This document shows positions 6,485 through 13,108 of a DNA stretch of 13,108 nucleotides, piece by piece. A program made the position numbers and the translations under genes. How positions within the stretch are numbered: the first letter of the stretch is position 1; each line of letters opens with the position of its first letter. The stretch is from Methylococcaceae bacterium (GTDB lineage Bacteria > Pseudomonadota > Gammaproteobacteria > Methylococcales > Methylomonadaceae). The stretch spans positions 1-13,108 of the forward strand of contig SXIZ01000240.1 of the NCBI GenBank assembly GCA_005779525.1, read 5' to 3'. The notes below the pieces were generated by a model. It was not told the origin of the DNA. It saw only the letters and a program-made list of their open reading frames with translations, and searched no databases.

Positions 6485-8312
6485 ACAAAAGCTTGTTTGA
6501 CTGCTGAATGTCTAAGATTTCCTGCGTTAAGGTGATGCTAATCCCTAAAATATCTTCCAGTTCATCGAGTAAATATGGCAATTTACGATTTTCAGCTCCT
6601 TGTAACAAATTATGGATATCCATCAAATTCGCAGCAAATGCTGCACTCGGCGCGGGTCGATCCAAGACTTGATTCAACTGCATCTGCTGGGCACAGGCGA
6701 GTTTGAGAATAGCCTGCACTTTGTACAAACACCCAATGATAGCATCAGCTAAAAGCTCAATATCCTCGAGCATCTCGCTTACTCCAAAACGCGCAAATAA
6801 AATATGACTGAGTCTGTGCTGCAACTTGCCATCTACCACCGGGGTAAAACGCTCTAATCGCGCCACTAAATCTTGCTCATCGATTGCTTGCCCAAGGCCT
6901 TGAGCGCAATGCTGGTAGATTTCTGCATACGCCTCTTCACGCGTGCTGCGCAACTCTTCAGTAGCATGATACGTTTGCGTGCGCACGATTGCCGCCTGTT
7001 GTTGTAAGCGACTGCGCCAAGTGAGTAGATCTTCCGACATACTTCCACGCCAATTTTCCAAAAGCTCCGCTAGATTGACATAAGTCCGCATCAGCAGCGG
7101 CCAGATGGAAAACGCCACCGCATGCACTTGCAAACCATATAAGCCATAATCAAACGCTGGCTGCAATTGTTGCAGAGCAGCCGCGACCTCGGGTTCTAAA
7201 GTCGCCGCTTCTGTATTTTTAGTCGCAACGCCGTCAATTAAGACCTGCAAAAACTCCTCAATCATGCCTTTGGGTCCCGCACACACCCCGTGTTCTGATG
7301 TAAATGCAAAATTTCGTTCGGCATAAGCATAGATTTCTTCAGCACTAATGGGTGTCGACGGTGCCAATGTCGGTTCGCCCACGGGCACAAAGATCATCTG
7401 ATGCGTGACCACTCTTAAACCGTCAGTCACGCGAAACAAGCACGACAAGGCGGGGTGTAATGCAGCATTAGCAATGGGATCAGCACTGCGCATCAATAAA
7501 TATGTGGGTAACGCTAATACCAAGGTTGACAGCGCTTCCACGTGCGCTAAGGTCCAGCCCTGTTGAGCTGCTGGAAAACGCGCTAAATATGCCGCACGTA
7601 TTGTTAATAAACACGCCATCATTTGCGGCCAATAACTGCGCATACTTTTGAGCGCGGTCACATTCATCGGCTTGGAATCCAGATAACGACTTCCCGGGTA
7701 AATACAGGTGCGCCAGAGCGTAGGGATATCCATACGCAAGGTTTTGGGAAACACATTGGCTTCCCCCACTTGCCGCCCTTCAGCATCCAAGGCAATATGC
7801 GCTACCCGAAAAATGGGAATGACCAGTTCTAAATAGCCTAACTCCAAACGGCGCCCAGTCAAATTCTCAGTCAATACGGCGCTTTCCAGCCAAGTATGCG
7901 CCTCGGTGCAGGACGCAGGCGGTAATGGCGAGGGGCAATTCCCCACTTCAGGCTGAGCAGATTCCGTCGCAAGATAGGCATCCTCATAATGTATGACCGT
8001 CTCATCTATAAGTTGCTGCAACAACGCCTGTATTTGCACCCAGGTGTAGTCTTGCCCCCAACTCAACGCATCTGCTGCGATAAATTGTCCATGCTTGGCT
8101 AAGTTTTCACCAAAACTGAATAATTCTGGCTCATCAAATGAAATTTCTTTATCACCATAAAACAAAAACAGCTCTTGCTGACCTTCAGCTCCAGGCTGAT
8201 ACTGAACAATGCTACGTTTATGCATAGGAAAGAGTAAAACATCAGTTGGCTGTAAGCGTCTAACAGTATGAAATGGGCATTGCGATATAGAACTTTCTGG
8301 AATGGTATGCAT
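6483..8312 (-). CDS. Unrecognised 609-residue protein, possible peptide-modifying enzyme
   Basis: I do not recognise this family. It is predicted soluble, with no signal peptide and no clear membrane segment. Residues about 45-112 have a strand-strand-helix-helix pattern (ELFLFYGDKEISFDEPELF, then a helix ending LLQQLIDETVIHY) that faintly resembles a PqqD/RRE winged helix. Residues 120-137 are a Pro/Ser/Cys-rich linker. The central part (about 140-360) has conserved-looking motifs such as YPGSRYLDSKPMN (205-217), LHPALSCLFRVTDGL (285-299) and EHGVCAGPKG (340-349). The C-terminal 240 residues are largely helical and Gln/Leu-rich. No SAM, ATP-grasp, radical-SAM, YcaO or lanthionine-synthase motif is visible. 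The ATG at 8312 has no good ribosome-binding site. Its position directly before two precursor-like peptides makes a modification or processing role plausible, but this is inference. Confidence 0.72.
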   Translation of the reverse strand: MHTIPESSISQCPFHTVRRLQPTDVLLFPMHKRSIVQYQPGAEGQQELFLFYGDKEISFDEPELFSFGENLAKHGQFIAADALSWGQDYTWVQIQALLQQLIDETVIHYEDAYLATESAQPEVGNCPSPLPPASCTEAHTWLESAVLTENLTGRRLELGYLELVIPIFRVAHIALDAEGRQVGEANVFPKTLRMDIPTLWRTCIYPGSRYLDSKPMNVTALKSMRSYWPQMMACLLTIRAAYLARFPAAQQGWTLAHVEALSTLVLALPTYLLMRSADPIANAALHPALSCLFRVTDGLRVVTHQMIFVPVGEPTLAPSTPISAEEIYAYAERNFAFTSEHGVCAGPKGMIEEFLQVLIDGVATKNTEAATLEPEVAAALQQLQPAFDYGLYGLQVHAVAFSIWPLLMRTYVNLAELLENWRGSMSEDLLTWRSRLQQQAAIVRTQTYHATEELRSTREEAYAEIYQHCAQGLGQAIDEQDLVARLERFTPVVDGKLQHRLSHILFARFGVSEMLEDIELLADAIIGCLYKVQAILKLACAQQMQLNQVLDRPAPSAAFAANLMDIHNLLQGAENRKLPYLLDELEDILGISITLTQEILDIQQSNKLL

Positions 8313-8383
8313 GGATAGATGTACTCTGGAAATAACGAAAGCCGAGTTAACAAATCAAGTCGGAGTCAGCACCGCTAAGCTAA

Positions 8384-8469
8384 TGATAGAGCTAACATCC
8401 CAGTCATGAAGAACGACATTCCATCAAGTTGAGGGGATGGGCAACATGACTGGAATGTTAACTCTATCA
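8384..8469 (-). other. Long RNA-type hairpin between tolC-like gene and the 609-residue gene
   Basis: Arms at 8384-8408 and 8445-8469 (25 bases each) pair over their full length around a 36-base loop. The only two departures from complementarity (8392/8461 and 8399/8454) are C-A on the + strand but G-U on the - strand, the strand transcribed here. The loop has its own 5-bp stem (8421-8425 with 8436-8440). The segment 8416-8423 is a perfect 8-base complement of 8451-8458 in the right arm, so an alternative fold is possible. A 10-bp palindrome ACAGATCTGT (8470-8479) and CTAAGC/GCTTAG arms (8375-8380, 8481-8486) flank it, the latter overlapping the tolC-like stop. No U-run follows, so it may be a processing or stability element, an attenuator, or a small palindromic mobile repeat. 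Confidence 0.7.
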
Positions 8470-8482
8470 ACAGATCTGTGGC

Positions 8483-9808
8483 TTAGGACTCCAACCAACG
8501 ATTAATCTGCACTAAATCGCTAGGCGAAAGCGTGCCAACGGCGTGTTTCAAACGTAAGGTGTTCAGTAAAAAATCATAGCGCGCCCGAGCATAATCTCGC
8601 TGGGCACGTAATTGTTCGCGCTCAGCGACAATCACATCCAACGCCGTCCGCCGTCCGACACGAAAGCCACTTTCCGTGGCAGCCACAGCCGTCTGCGATG
8701 AGCGTAAATTCTGCGCCAAAGCCTCTATCCGACTGATTCCTAGCATTACGCCATGAAAGGCTTTGCTGACGGTACGTTCAACTGCCCGTTGTTCAGCGGA
8801 TTGCTTTGCAAGCACTTCGCGATAACGATGTTCCGCCTCACGAATTTTGGAATTCACTCGCCCACCTTGATACAACGGTACGGTGAGATTTAGCCCCAGC
8901 GAAGTATCTTGAATATCTGCGGAACCAAAACGTCCTCCCGCACTCGAAAAACTGTGGTTACCGACAGCATCCAACGTGGGTAAATGCCCAGCCTCTTGCC
9001 GCTGAATTTCGTTTTTAGCGGCAGACACGCTGTATTCGATGGCTTGCAAGGTTAAATTTTGCTTACGCGCTTGCTCTACCCACGCCGTTTCTTTATCCGG
9101 GATAGGCTTGATCAATGGAATTTCCTTTCCTAAATGTGCTAATTGAGTGTAACGCTTACCCGTCAATTCTTGTAAAGCAGCATGCGCATCTTTTAATAAA
9201 TTCTCTGCCTCTAAGGTTTCGGTCACCGCACGATCAAAACCTGCTTGCGCCTCCTCTACATCCGTCTTGGCTAAATAACCAGCGGCTTCATGTTGTTTTG
9301 TTTCTTGCAATCCACGAGCTAATGAAGCTTGTTGCAATTGAGCAAACTCCAGATTTTCCGTGGCGGCTAATACATCAAAATAGCGTTCCGCTAAGAGTAA
9401 TATTAAGGCGATTTCAGTTGCAGCATATTCAGCATGCGCTTGACCCACTCGACTATCACTTTGCTCTAGACCCACCACACGATCATAATGAATCAGCGGT
9501 TGCGTTAAAATCAAGCTATAGCCAGCACTGATAAAATTACTGCGGCCGTTAATACCCGTCGAATCCTGGGAAAGTTGCACTGATTGGGAGTTACCATAGA
9601 CATTGGTACTTACCGCGGCTTCAGGGAGATAGAGGGAGGCTTTTGCTTGGATGTAGTTCTCGCCTACTGCCGCAAGCGCTTCTCTGGCTTGTTCCAATTG
9701 TGGTGCACCAGCAACCGCGTCTTGATAGATATTCAGTAAGTCCGAAGCTACCCCACTTTGTATCTTGACCAACAAAAGCAGCAAGATAACCGGTTTTATC
9801 CTTAACAT
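8483..9808 (-). CDS. TolC-family outer-membrane channel protein
   Basis: A trimeric outer-membrane and periplasmic tunnel protein of the kind used by type I secretion and efflux pumps. The 441-residue length is usual for the family. A signal peptide covers about 1-21 (hydrophobic LLLLLV core, cleavage after GVA). Two TolC repeats follow: the first from LLNIYQDAVAGAPQLEQARE (24-43), the second with VPLYQGGR (310-317) and the typical C-terminal GFRVGRRTALDV (381-392) before the last long helix. There is no N-terminal lipobox cysteine, so it is not an NodT-type lipoprotein. Its ATG touches the TAA of the protease gene and lacks a ribosome-binding site, so its translation is probably coupled to that gene. 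No ABC transporter or membrane-fusion partner is encoded in the window; the partner could be the exporter of the peptides further down or lie elsewhere. Confidence 0.93.
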   Translation of the reverse strand: MLRIKPVILLLLLVKIQSGVASDLLNIYQDAVAGAPQLEQAREALAAVGENYIQAKASLYLPEAAVSTNVYGNSQSVQLSQDSTGINGRSNFISAGYSLILTQPLIHYDRVVGLEQSDSRVGQAHAEYAATEIALILLLAERYFDVLAATENLEFAQLQQASLARGLQETKQHEAAGYLAKTDVEEAQAGFDRAVTETLEAENLLKDAHAALQELTGKRYTQLAHLGKEIPLIKPIPDKETAWVEQARKQNLTLQAIEYSVSAAKNEIQRQEAGHLPTLDAVGNHSFSSAGGRFGSADIQDTSLGLNLTVPLYQGGRVNSKIREAEHRYREVLAKQSAEQRAVERTVSKAFHGVMLGISRIEALAQNLRSSQTAVAATESGFRVGRRTALDVIVAEREQLRAQRDYARARYDFLLNTLRLKHAVGTLSPSDLVQINRWLES

Positions 9809-11104
9809 TTAGTGCACGACAAAACTTAATGCATGTTCCGCACAAGCGCTCAGCGCACACACCGATAACACTGCACTTTTAGCACTGACACCTTCAGAAG
9901 AGCTTAGGTTGGATTTAAGCAAAATGGCCTTAATTTCCTCTGCACTCAATTCAGGATTGATTTCAAGTAGTAAGGCAATTACGCCAGAAATTTCAGCCGC
10001 CGCCATGGAACTGCCTGAAATAAAATCGTAAGTCGAATAAGGTAAGGTCGTTAAAATATGCTCGCCAGGCGCTTGAATAATCGGTATTGCTTTATTTGAA
10101 GCCTCCGCCGAACTGCGTAAACTTTGAACCGCAATCACTTTCGCCAGCATCGCCGGAAAATTTTCGTTGGCAAGTCCACTGCCAGTCTGCGAGGCAACGA
10201 CAATAATGCCCTTGGAGATCGCTTTATTGATCAGCAAGGCGAGTAAGGGGTCATACGGCCCAGTCAAACTCATATTCAAAATTTTAGCGCCATTTTTAAT
10301 AGCGTTATTGACAGCTAAAGCTAAGGTATAGCTGTTACACACGGCCTCCATAGACCCGGGATGTTTAGGCCAACAAGCTTTTAACGCGGTCAGCTTTGCA
10401 TCTGGCGCAATCCCCACAATCCCGGTCCCATTGGCTTTTTTTGCAACAATAATCCCGGCAATCGCTGTGCCGTGTTGATCTTGCGTAAAACTAGTCGAAA
10501 AACTTTCCGCAAAATTTTCATTGCGTTCTATCTGCCCGTCCAAATCCGGATGTTGTAAATCAACCCCCGTATCAATCATGGTAATGTTGACATCTTTCCC
10601 GGTAGCTTTAGCATGAATTTGATCAATTTCCATGCGCTGTAAATTGGTTTGCAACTTCTGGTAGGGATCCTCTTTAGGCAACGCTCGAGTACTAAAACTC
10701 TGCAGATTTTGCACAATATCTATGCGCTGATCTTGCTGTAAAGTGCTCATCACCTCAGACACAGAAAGCTGTGGCGGTACCAAAAAAACCACGCAATGCT
10801 CATCGACTTCCGACATAGGCCACTCAGTCAACTTACGCAGATGATATTGCTCCGCAATGTCATTCCCTAATCGCTCACTCCATGCGGTACTTTGGTATGC
10901 GCCCCGCTGCCGATATTCGCTACTTCCATTCGGAATGCGATTAATTGACGCATCTTTAAACGCCACTAACAAAATATGATCGGCATATTTGGGTTCAAAC
11001 AGTTCAGCCGGAACAGCGTCTATCCCAATATCCTCGGCAACAACGGGCAGTATGCATCCCCAAGTCAAGAGCACAGTAAGTAAAAATTTAAGCATGCTGT
11101 TCAC
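9809..11104 (-). CDS. Secreted subtilisin-like (S8) serine protease, oxyanion Asn replaced
   Basis: An exported endopeptidase of the subtilase family, probably periplasmic or outside the cell. The signal peptide is residues 1-23 (cleavage after VVA). A propeptide-like region covers about 40-140. The catalytic domain, about 155-405, holds Asp178 (MIDTGVD), His211 (QHGTAIAG) and Ser366 (SGSSMAAAE), so the triad is complete. The oxyanion-hole asparagine normally found in the VVAAxGN block is missing: VVASQTGSG at 302-310 places Gly308 there. Activity may therefore be reduced. The gene begins with GTG 11104, overlapping the anti-sigma stop codon by four bases (GTGA); an ATG three codons later is possible. 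A role in cutting the anti-sigma factor or trimming the small peptides is inferred from gene order only. Confidence 0.9.
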   Translation of the reverse strand: MNSMLKFLLTVLLTWGCILPVVAEDIGIDAVPAELFEPKYADHILLVAFKDASINRIPNGSSEYRQRGAYQSTAWSERLGNDIAEQYHLRKLTEWPMSEVDEHCVVFLVPPQLSVSEVMSTLQQDQRIDIVQNLQSFSTRALPKEDPYQKLQTNLQRMEIDQIHAKATGKDVNITMIDTGVDLQHPDLDGQIERNENFAESFSTSFTQDQHGTAIAGIIVAKKANGTGIVGIAPDAKLTALKACWPKHPGSMEAVCNSYTLALAVNNAIKNGAKILNMSLTGPYDPLLALLINKAISKGIIVVASQTGSGLANENFPAMLAKVIAVQSLRSSAEASNKAIPIIQAPGEHILTTLPYSTYDFISGSSMAAAEISGVIALLLEINPELSAEEIKAILLKSNLSSSEGVSAKSAVLSVCALSACAEHALSFVVH

Positions 11105-11811
11105 TGCGCCAGCACAGTTGATTGACTGACTAATCCATAATTCGGCTCGGCAAATACTACCTGTGCATTTTGACGTAACTGCGCTAATTTCTCCAAAATG
11201 ATTGGCTGCGCTACATCGTCATTAAATTCTAGGGTATACATCGCCTGCGTATCTGGTCCAAGCACCTTGCTTGCTTGAGTGTTAGCGAGTAGGGATTTAA
11301 GCACCTCAGGTGCAGTATCGGCCTTGAAAATTACGCGCAACGAGTGTGCTGCAGAAGGTTTAACTTGAGCATCCGACAAGGTCCGGTAGGCGGTTCCCCA
11401 TGAGGAGTCCCAAGGTAAAATGCGTGGTAACACCAACGCTAGCGCCACACTTGCCGCTAAAGCTAAAACCTGCGGAGCTGTCCATTTACCAAGTAGGCGG
11501 TGTTTTGCAGCGCGCGACAGTGTCGAAACCTCAGCTATTTCAGGACTCGGCTGCGCAGGAGGAGTCTCTAAGCGTTGTTTTAATTGCGCGAATGCCAAAG
11601 TGGGGGCAGCAACCTCAGCACTGGGTGAATGCTGCACCGCATTCGCAAGCTGGCGTAAATTGCTTAATTCGCGTTTACATAATAAACACACTTTCAAATG
11701 CTGCGTGACCGCATGTAATTCCTGTGCCTGTAAAGTATTATTGACATACCACGGCAACAAGAAAACCACTTGTTCATGTGTGCTATAAGGACTGTCATCA
11801 ATGTCGTTCAT
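11101..11811 (-). CDS. Zinc-type anti-sigma factor with propeptide-like periplasmic domain
   Basis: It should hold the neighbouring ECF sigma factor inactive at the inner membrane. I chose ATG 11811 because GGAG lies six bases upstream; the frame could start at TTG 11832, seven codons earlier. Numbered from the ATG, the ZAS/zf-HC2 motif is His12, His38, Cys42 and Cys45 (HLKVCLLC). One membrane segment covers about 112-133 (QVLALAASVALALVLP). The periplasmic part, about 150-230, has a strand-helix-strand-strand-helix-strand pattern: LRVIFKAD, APEVLKSLL, AMYTLEF, PIILEKLAQL and VVFAEPNY. The closing VxFAEPNY is typical of subtilisin propeptides (inhibitor I9 or fervidolysin-type). As a protease gene follows immediately, this domain may bind or be cut by it (inference). 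The 4-base overlap with that gene points to coupled translation. Confidence 0.85.
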   Translation of the reverse strand: MNDIDDSPYSTHEQVVFLLPWYVNNTLQAQELHAVTQHLKVCLLCKRELSNLRQLANAVQHSPSAEVAAPTLAFAQLKQRLETPPAQPSPEIAEVSTLSRAAKHRLLGKWTAPQVLALAASVALALVLPRILPWDSSWGTAYRTLSDAQVKPSAAHSLRVIFKADTAPEVLKSLLANTQASKVLGPDTQAMYTLEFNDDVAQPIILEKLAQLRQNAQVVFAEPNYGLVSQSTVLAQ

Positions 11812-11832
11812 CAGTTTCTCCAGCCGAACCAA

Positions 11833-12447
11833 CTACTCATTCAAAAAAGTATCGGCGTGTTGTTTTAATTCTATACTTAAGGCTTTACGCGCATAATGCA
11901 TCCTTGTTTTTACAGTATTTTCTGGACATTGCATTAATTCGGCGATTTCACTGTAATGCAATCCTTGAAAATACGTGAGCTCCAAAACCGCCCGCTGATC
12001 AGGCGATAAAACCTTAAACGCAGACTCTAATAAATCTTGCTGTTCTAATTGTTTTAACCCGCTATCTTGAATACCCAACATACTGTCTAGTGCAATATCT
12101 TCTAATGAATCTTCGCTATATTGATTAATATTGCGCAAGGCCTGCCGTGCCTTATTGTAGGCAATTCCAAATATCCAAGTTGAGAGCTGACATTGATGAT
12201 TGTAGGTTTCCGCCTTTTCCCACACGGTAAACATAACGTCATTCACCACCTCAGCTATTAATTCATCTCGCCAAGTATAGCGCCCGATAAAGCGGGTTAA
12301 ACGTGGATAGTAATTATGGTACAACAACTCAAGCGCCGATTGATCACGCTCACAAATACGTTGGATCAATGCCCGCTGATGCTGCTCCTGTTGGCTGTTT
12401 CCGGTATCCAATGCTTTCCCTCTCGATATAACACATTCAGATTGCAT
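11833..12447 (-). CDS. ECF-type RNA polymerase sigma factor
   Basis: A two-domain extracytoplasmic-function sigma factor of about 204 residues. Region 2 spans about 27-107 (ALIQRICERDQSALELLYHN, then STWIFGIAYNKARQALR for the -10 recognition part). Region 4 spans about 145-193, with VLSPDQRAVLELTYFQGLHY followed by the helix-turn-helix EIAELMQCPENTVKTRMHYA. The linker is short and acidic. ATG 12447 was taken as start; TTG 12456 is possible, and TTG 12414 has a better GAGGG upstream, so the first residues are unsure. The paired anti-sigma gene follows about 20 bases on. Target promoters presumably include its own operon, but no clear ECF promoter was found in the roughly 105 bases upstream. 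Confidence 0.93.
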   Translation of the reverse strand: MQSECVISRGKALDTGNSQQEQHQRALIQRICERDQSALELLYHNYYPRLTRFIGRYTWRDELIAEVVNDVMFTVWEKAETYNHQCQLSTWIFGIAYNKARQALRNINQYSEDSLEDIALDSMLGIQDSGLKQLEQQDLLESAFKVLSPDQRAVLELTYFQGLHYSEIAELMQCPENTVKTRMHYARKALSIELKQHADTFLNE

Positions 12448-12552
12448 GACAGTCAACAGTTGCCCAATTAGCGAAGTTATACTGTTAATGTCAGCCGAAG
12501 TTAAAAAGGTTCACGTCTATGAAAAATAAATTTTAGTCAGCAACCGTTCAGC

Positions 12553-13108
12553 TTAAAAACCCATGGAGATTGAAAAGACACAGGTCGCACTAATTACCGG
12601 AGGATCGTAAAGCTCGTGCAACTTGTCTGCGGTCACGGGATTGATGCCAGTTTCTGTCGCATCCATATAGCGTAAATCTAAGGAGATAAATTGATAATAA
12701 TAGGTCATTCCTGCGTTCCAGTAAGGATAATCTGAACCCAAAGCAGGACTGGTTTGACTAAACCCAGCACTGGCAGAAAACTCTAAGTGTTCAGTAATAG
12801 GGTATCGCCCAGTCAGTTCATAATCTAAAACATAATTACCGAGACCATAATAGTCTTCACTCGCTGAAATTCGCGCCGTAAGCAGGTTTTTGTAGTGTAA
12901 AAACAGATAAAATTCGTTGTAATCCGAGGAACGCGCAAATATCTGCCCATCAAATAGATAGCGCGACCATTGCACATCAAGACGCAAATCATCCGGCAAC
13001 TTAAAACTCCAGCCCGCATAAGGCATTATTTCAGTATTTGCCGCGCCTGGCTGACCTTGATTATCATAATTCACATTGTTTGCTGAACTTCCCACAAACC
13101 AACCACTA
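12553..13108 (-). CDS. TorF-family putative porin (5' partial)
   Basis: An outer-membrane beta-barrel protein of the TorF-type family of short porin-like proteins. The frame is open to the window edge, so the signal peptide and first strands are missing; the GTG at 13095 is not the start, since the upstream codons read SGWF and fit the family. Visible are alternating aromatic and polar strands: AGWSFKLPDDLRLDVQWSRY, FYLFLHYKNLLTARISAS, YVLDYELTGRYPITEHLEFS, YWNAGMTYYYQFISLDLRY. It ends SISMGF, a terminal phenylalanine typical of barrels handled by the BAM complex. It has the same orientation as the sigma factor gene but lies about 105 bases upstream, so it is probably a separate transcript. 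Substrate and role are unknown. Confidence 0.82.
   Translation of the reverse strand, partial: SGWFVGSSANNVNYDNQGQPGAANTEIMPYAGWSFKLPDDLRLDVQWSRYLFDGQIFARSSDYNEFYLFLHYKNLLTARISASEDYYGLGNYVLDYELTGRYPITEHLEFSASAGFSQTSPALGSDYPYWNAGMTYYYQFISLDLRYMDATETGINPVTADKLHELYDPPVISATCVFSISMGF

Noticed and set aside
9115..9531. 138-codon open frame on the + strand inside the tolC-like gene
   Set aside because: Shadow frame of a well-supported gene; the peptide has no recognisable domain and the TolC motifs on the other strand are clear.
11420..11788. Cys-rich 122-codon + strand frame opposite the anti-sigma gene
   Set aside because: The cysteines come from reading the complement of Ala/Gln-rich codons; the anti-sigma motifs on the - strand explain this region.
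12457..12552. Possible ECF promoter (GTGAACCTT with downstream CTGA) before the sigma gene
   Set aside because: The spacing between the two boxes is too short for an ECF promoter and the -10 match is weak.

Overview
The window carries one diderm bacterial chromosome segment, probably gammaproteobacterial. The evidence is the outer-membrane genes (a TolC-type channel and a TorF-type porin), the large Hsp70 with a DnaK-related C-terminal domain, and the PilJ-PAS-GGDEF signalling protein. The genus cannot be read from the sequence. Gene density is high, and no stretch longer than about 260 bases lacks a gene. I see no tRNA, rRNA, CRISPR array or transposase.

Layout. Bases 1-2565 (+ strand) hold most of a large Hsp70-family chaperone whose 5' end lies outside the window. 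Everything after it is on the - strand. Reading in the direction of transcription from the right edge, there is the 3' part of a TorF-like outer-membrane protein (13108-12553). A tightly packed unit follows: ECF sigma factor, zinc-binding anti-sigma factor with one membrane segment, secreted subtilisin-type protease, and TolC-type outer-membrane channel. The sigma and anti-sigma genes are only about 20 bases apart, anti-sigma and protease overlap by 4 bases, and the protease stop codon touches the tolC-like start codon. After a 170-base gap containing a long RNA-type hairpin comes an unrecognised 609-residue protein. Then come two tandem-duplicated small peptide genes (44 and 46 residues), and a SAM-dependent methyltransferase with an N-terminal PqqD-like domain. 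A membrane diguanylate cyclase ends the - strand series and converges on the Hsp70 gene.

Working model (inference). The two small peptides look like precursors of a ribosomally made, post-translationally modified peptide (RiPP). They share an identical 16-residue basic leader, a serine-rich linker, and a C-terminal core ending in Pro-Val-Ser-Arg-Cys-x-Gly-x. They sit between a methyltransferase with a PqqD-like (RRE-like) domain and a large orphan protein whose N-terminus is also faintly RRE-like. The sigma/anti-sigma/protease/TolC genes just upstream could supply regulation, leader removal and outer-membrane passage. The anti-sigma factor's periplasmic domain resembles a subtilisin propeptide, which suggests a direct link between the protease and sigma-factor release. 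No ABC exporter or periplasmic adaptor is visible, so export would need genes outside the window. I do not recognise this combination as a described RiPP class. All function assignments here rest on reading the sequence, without database searches.
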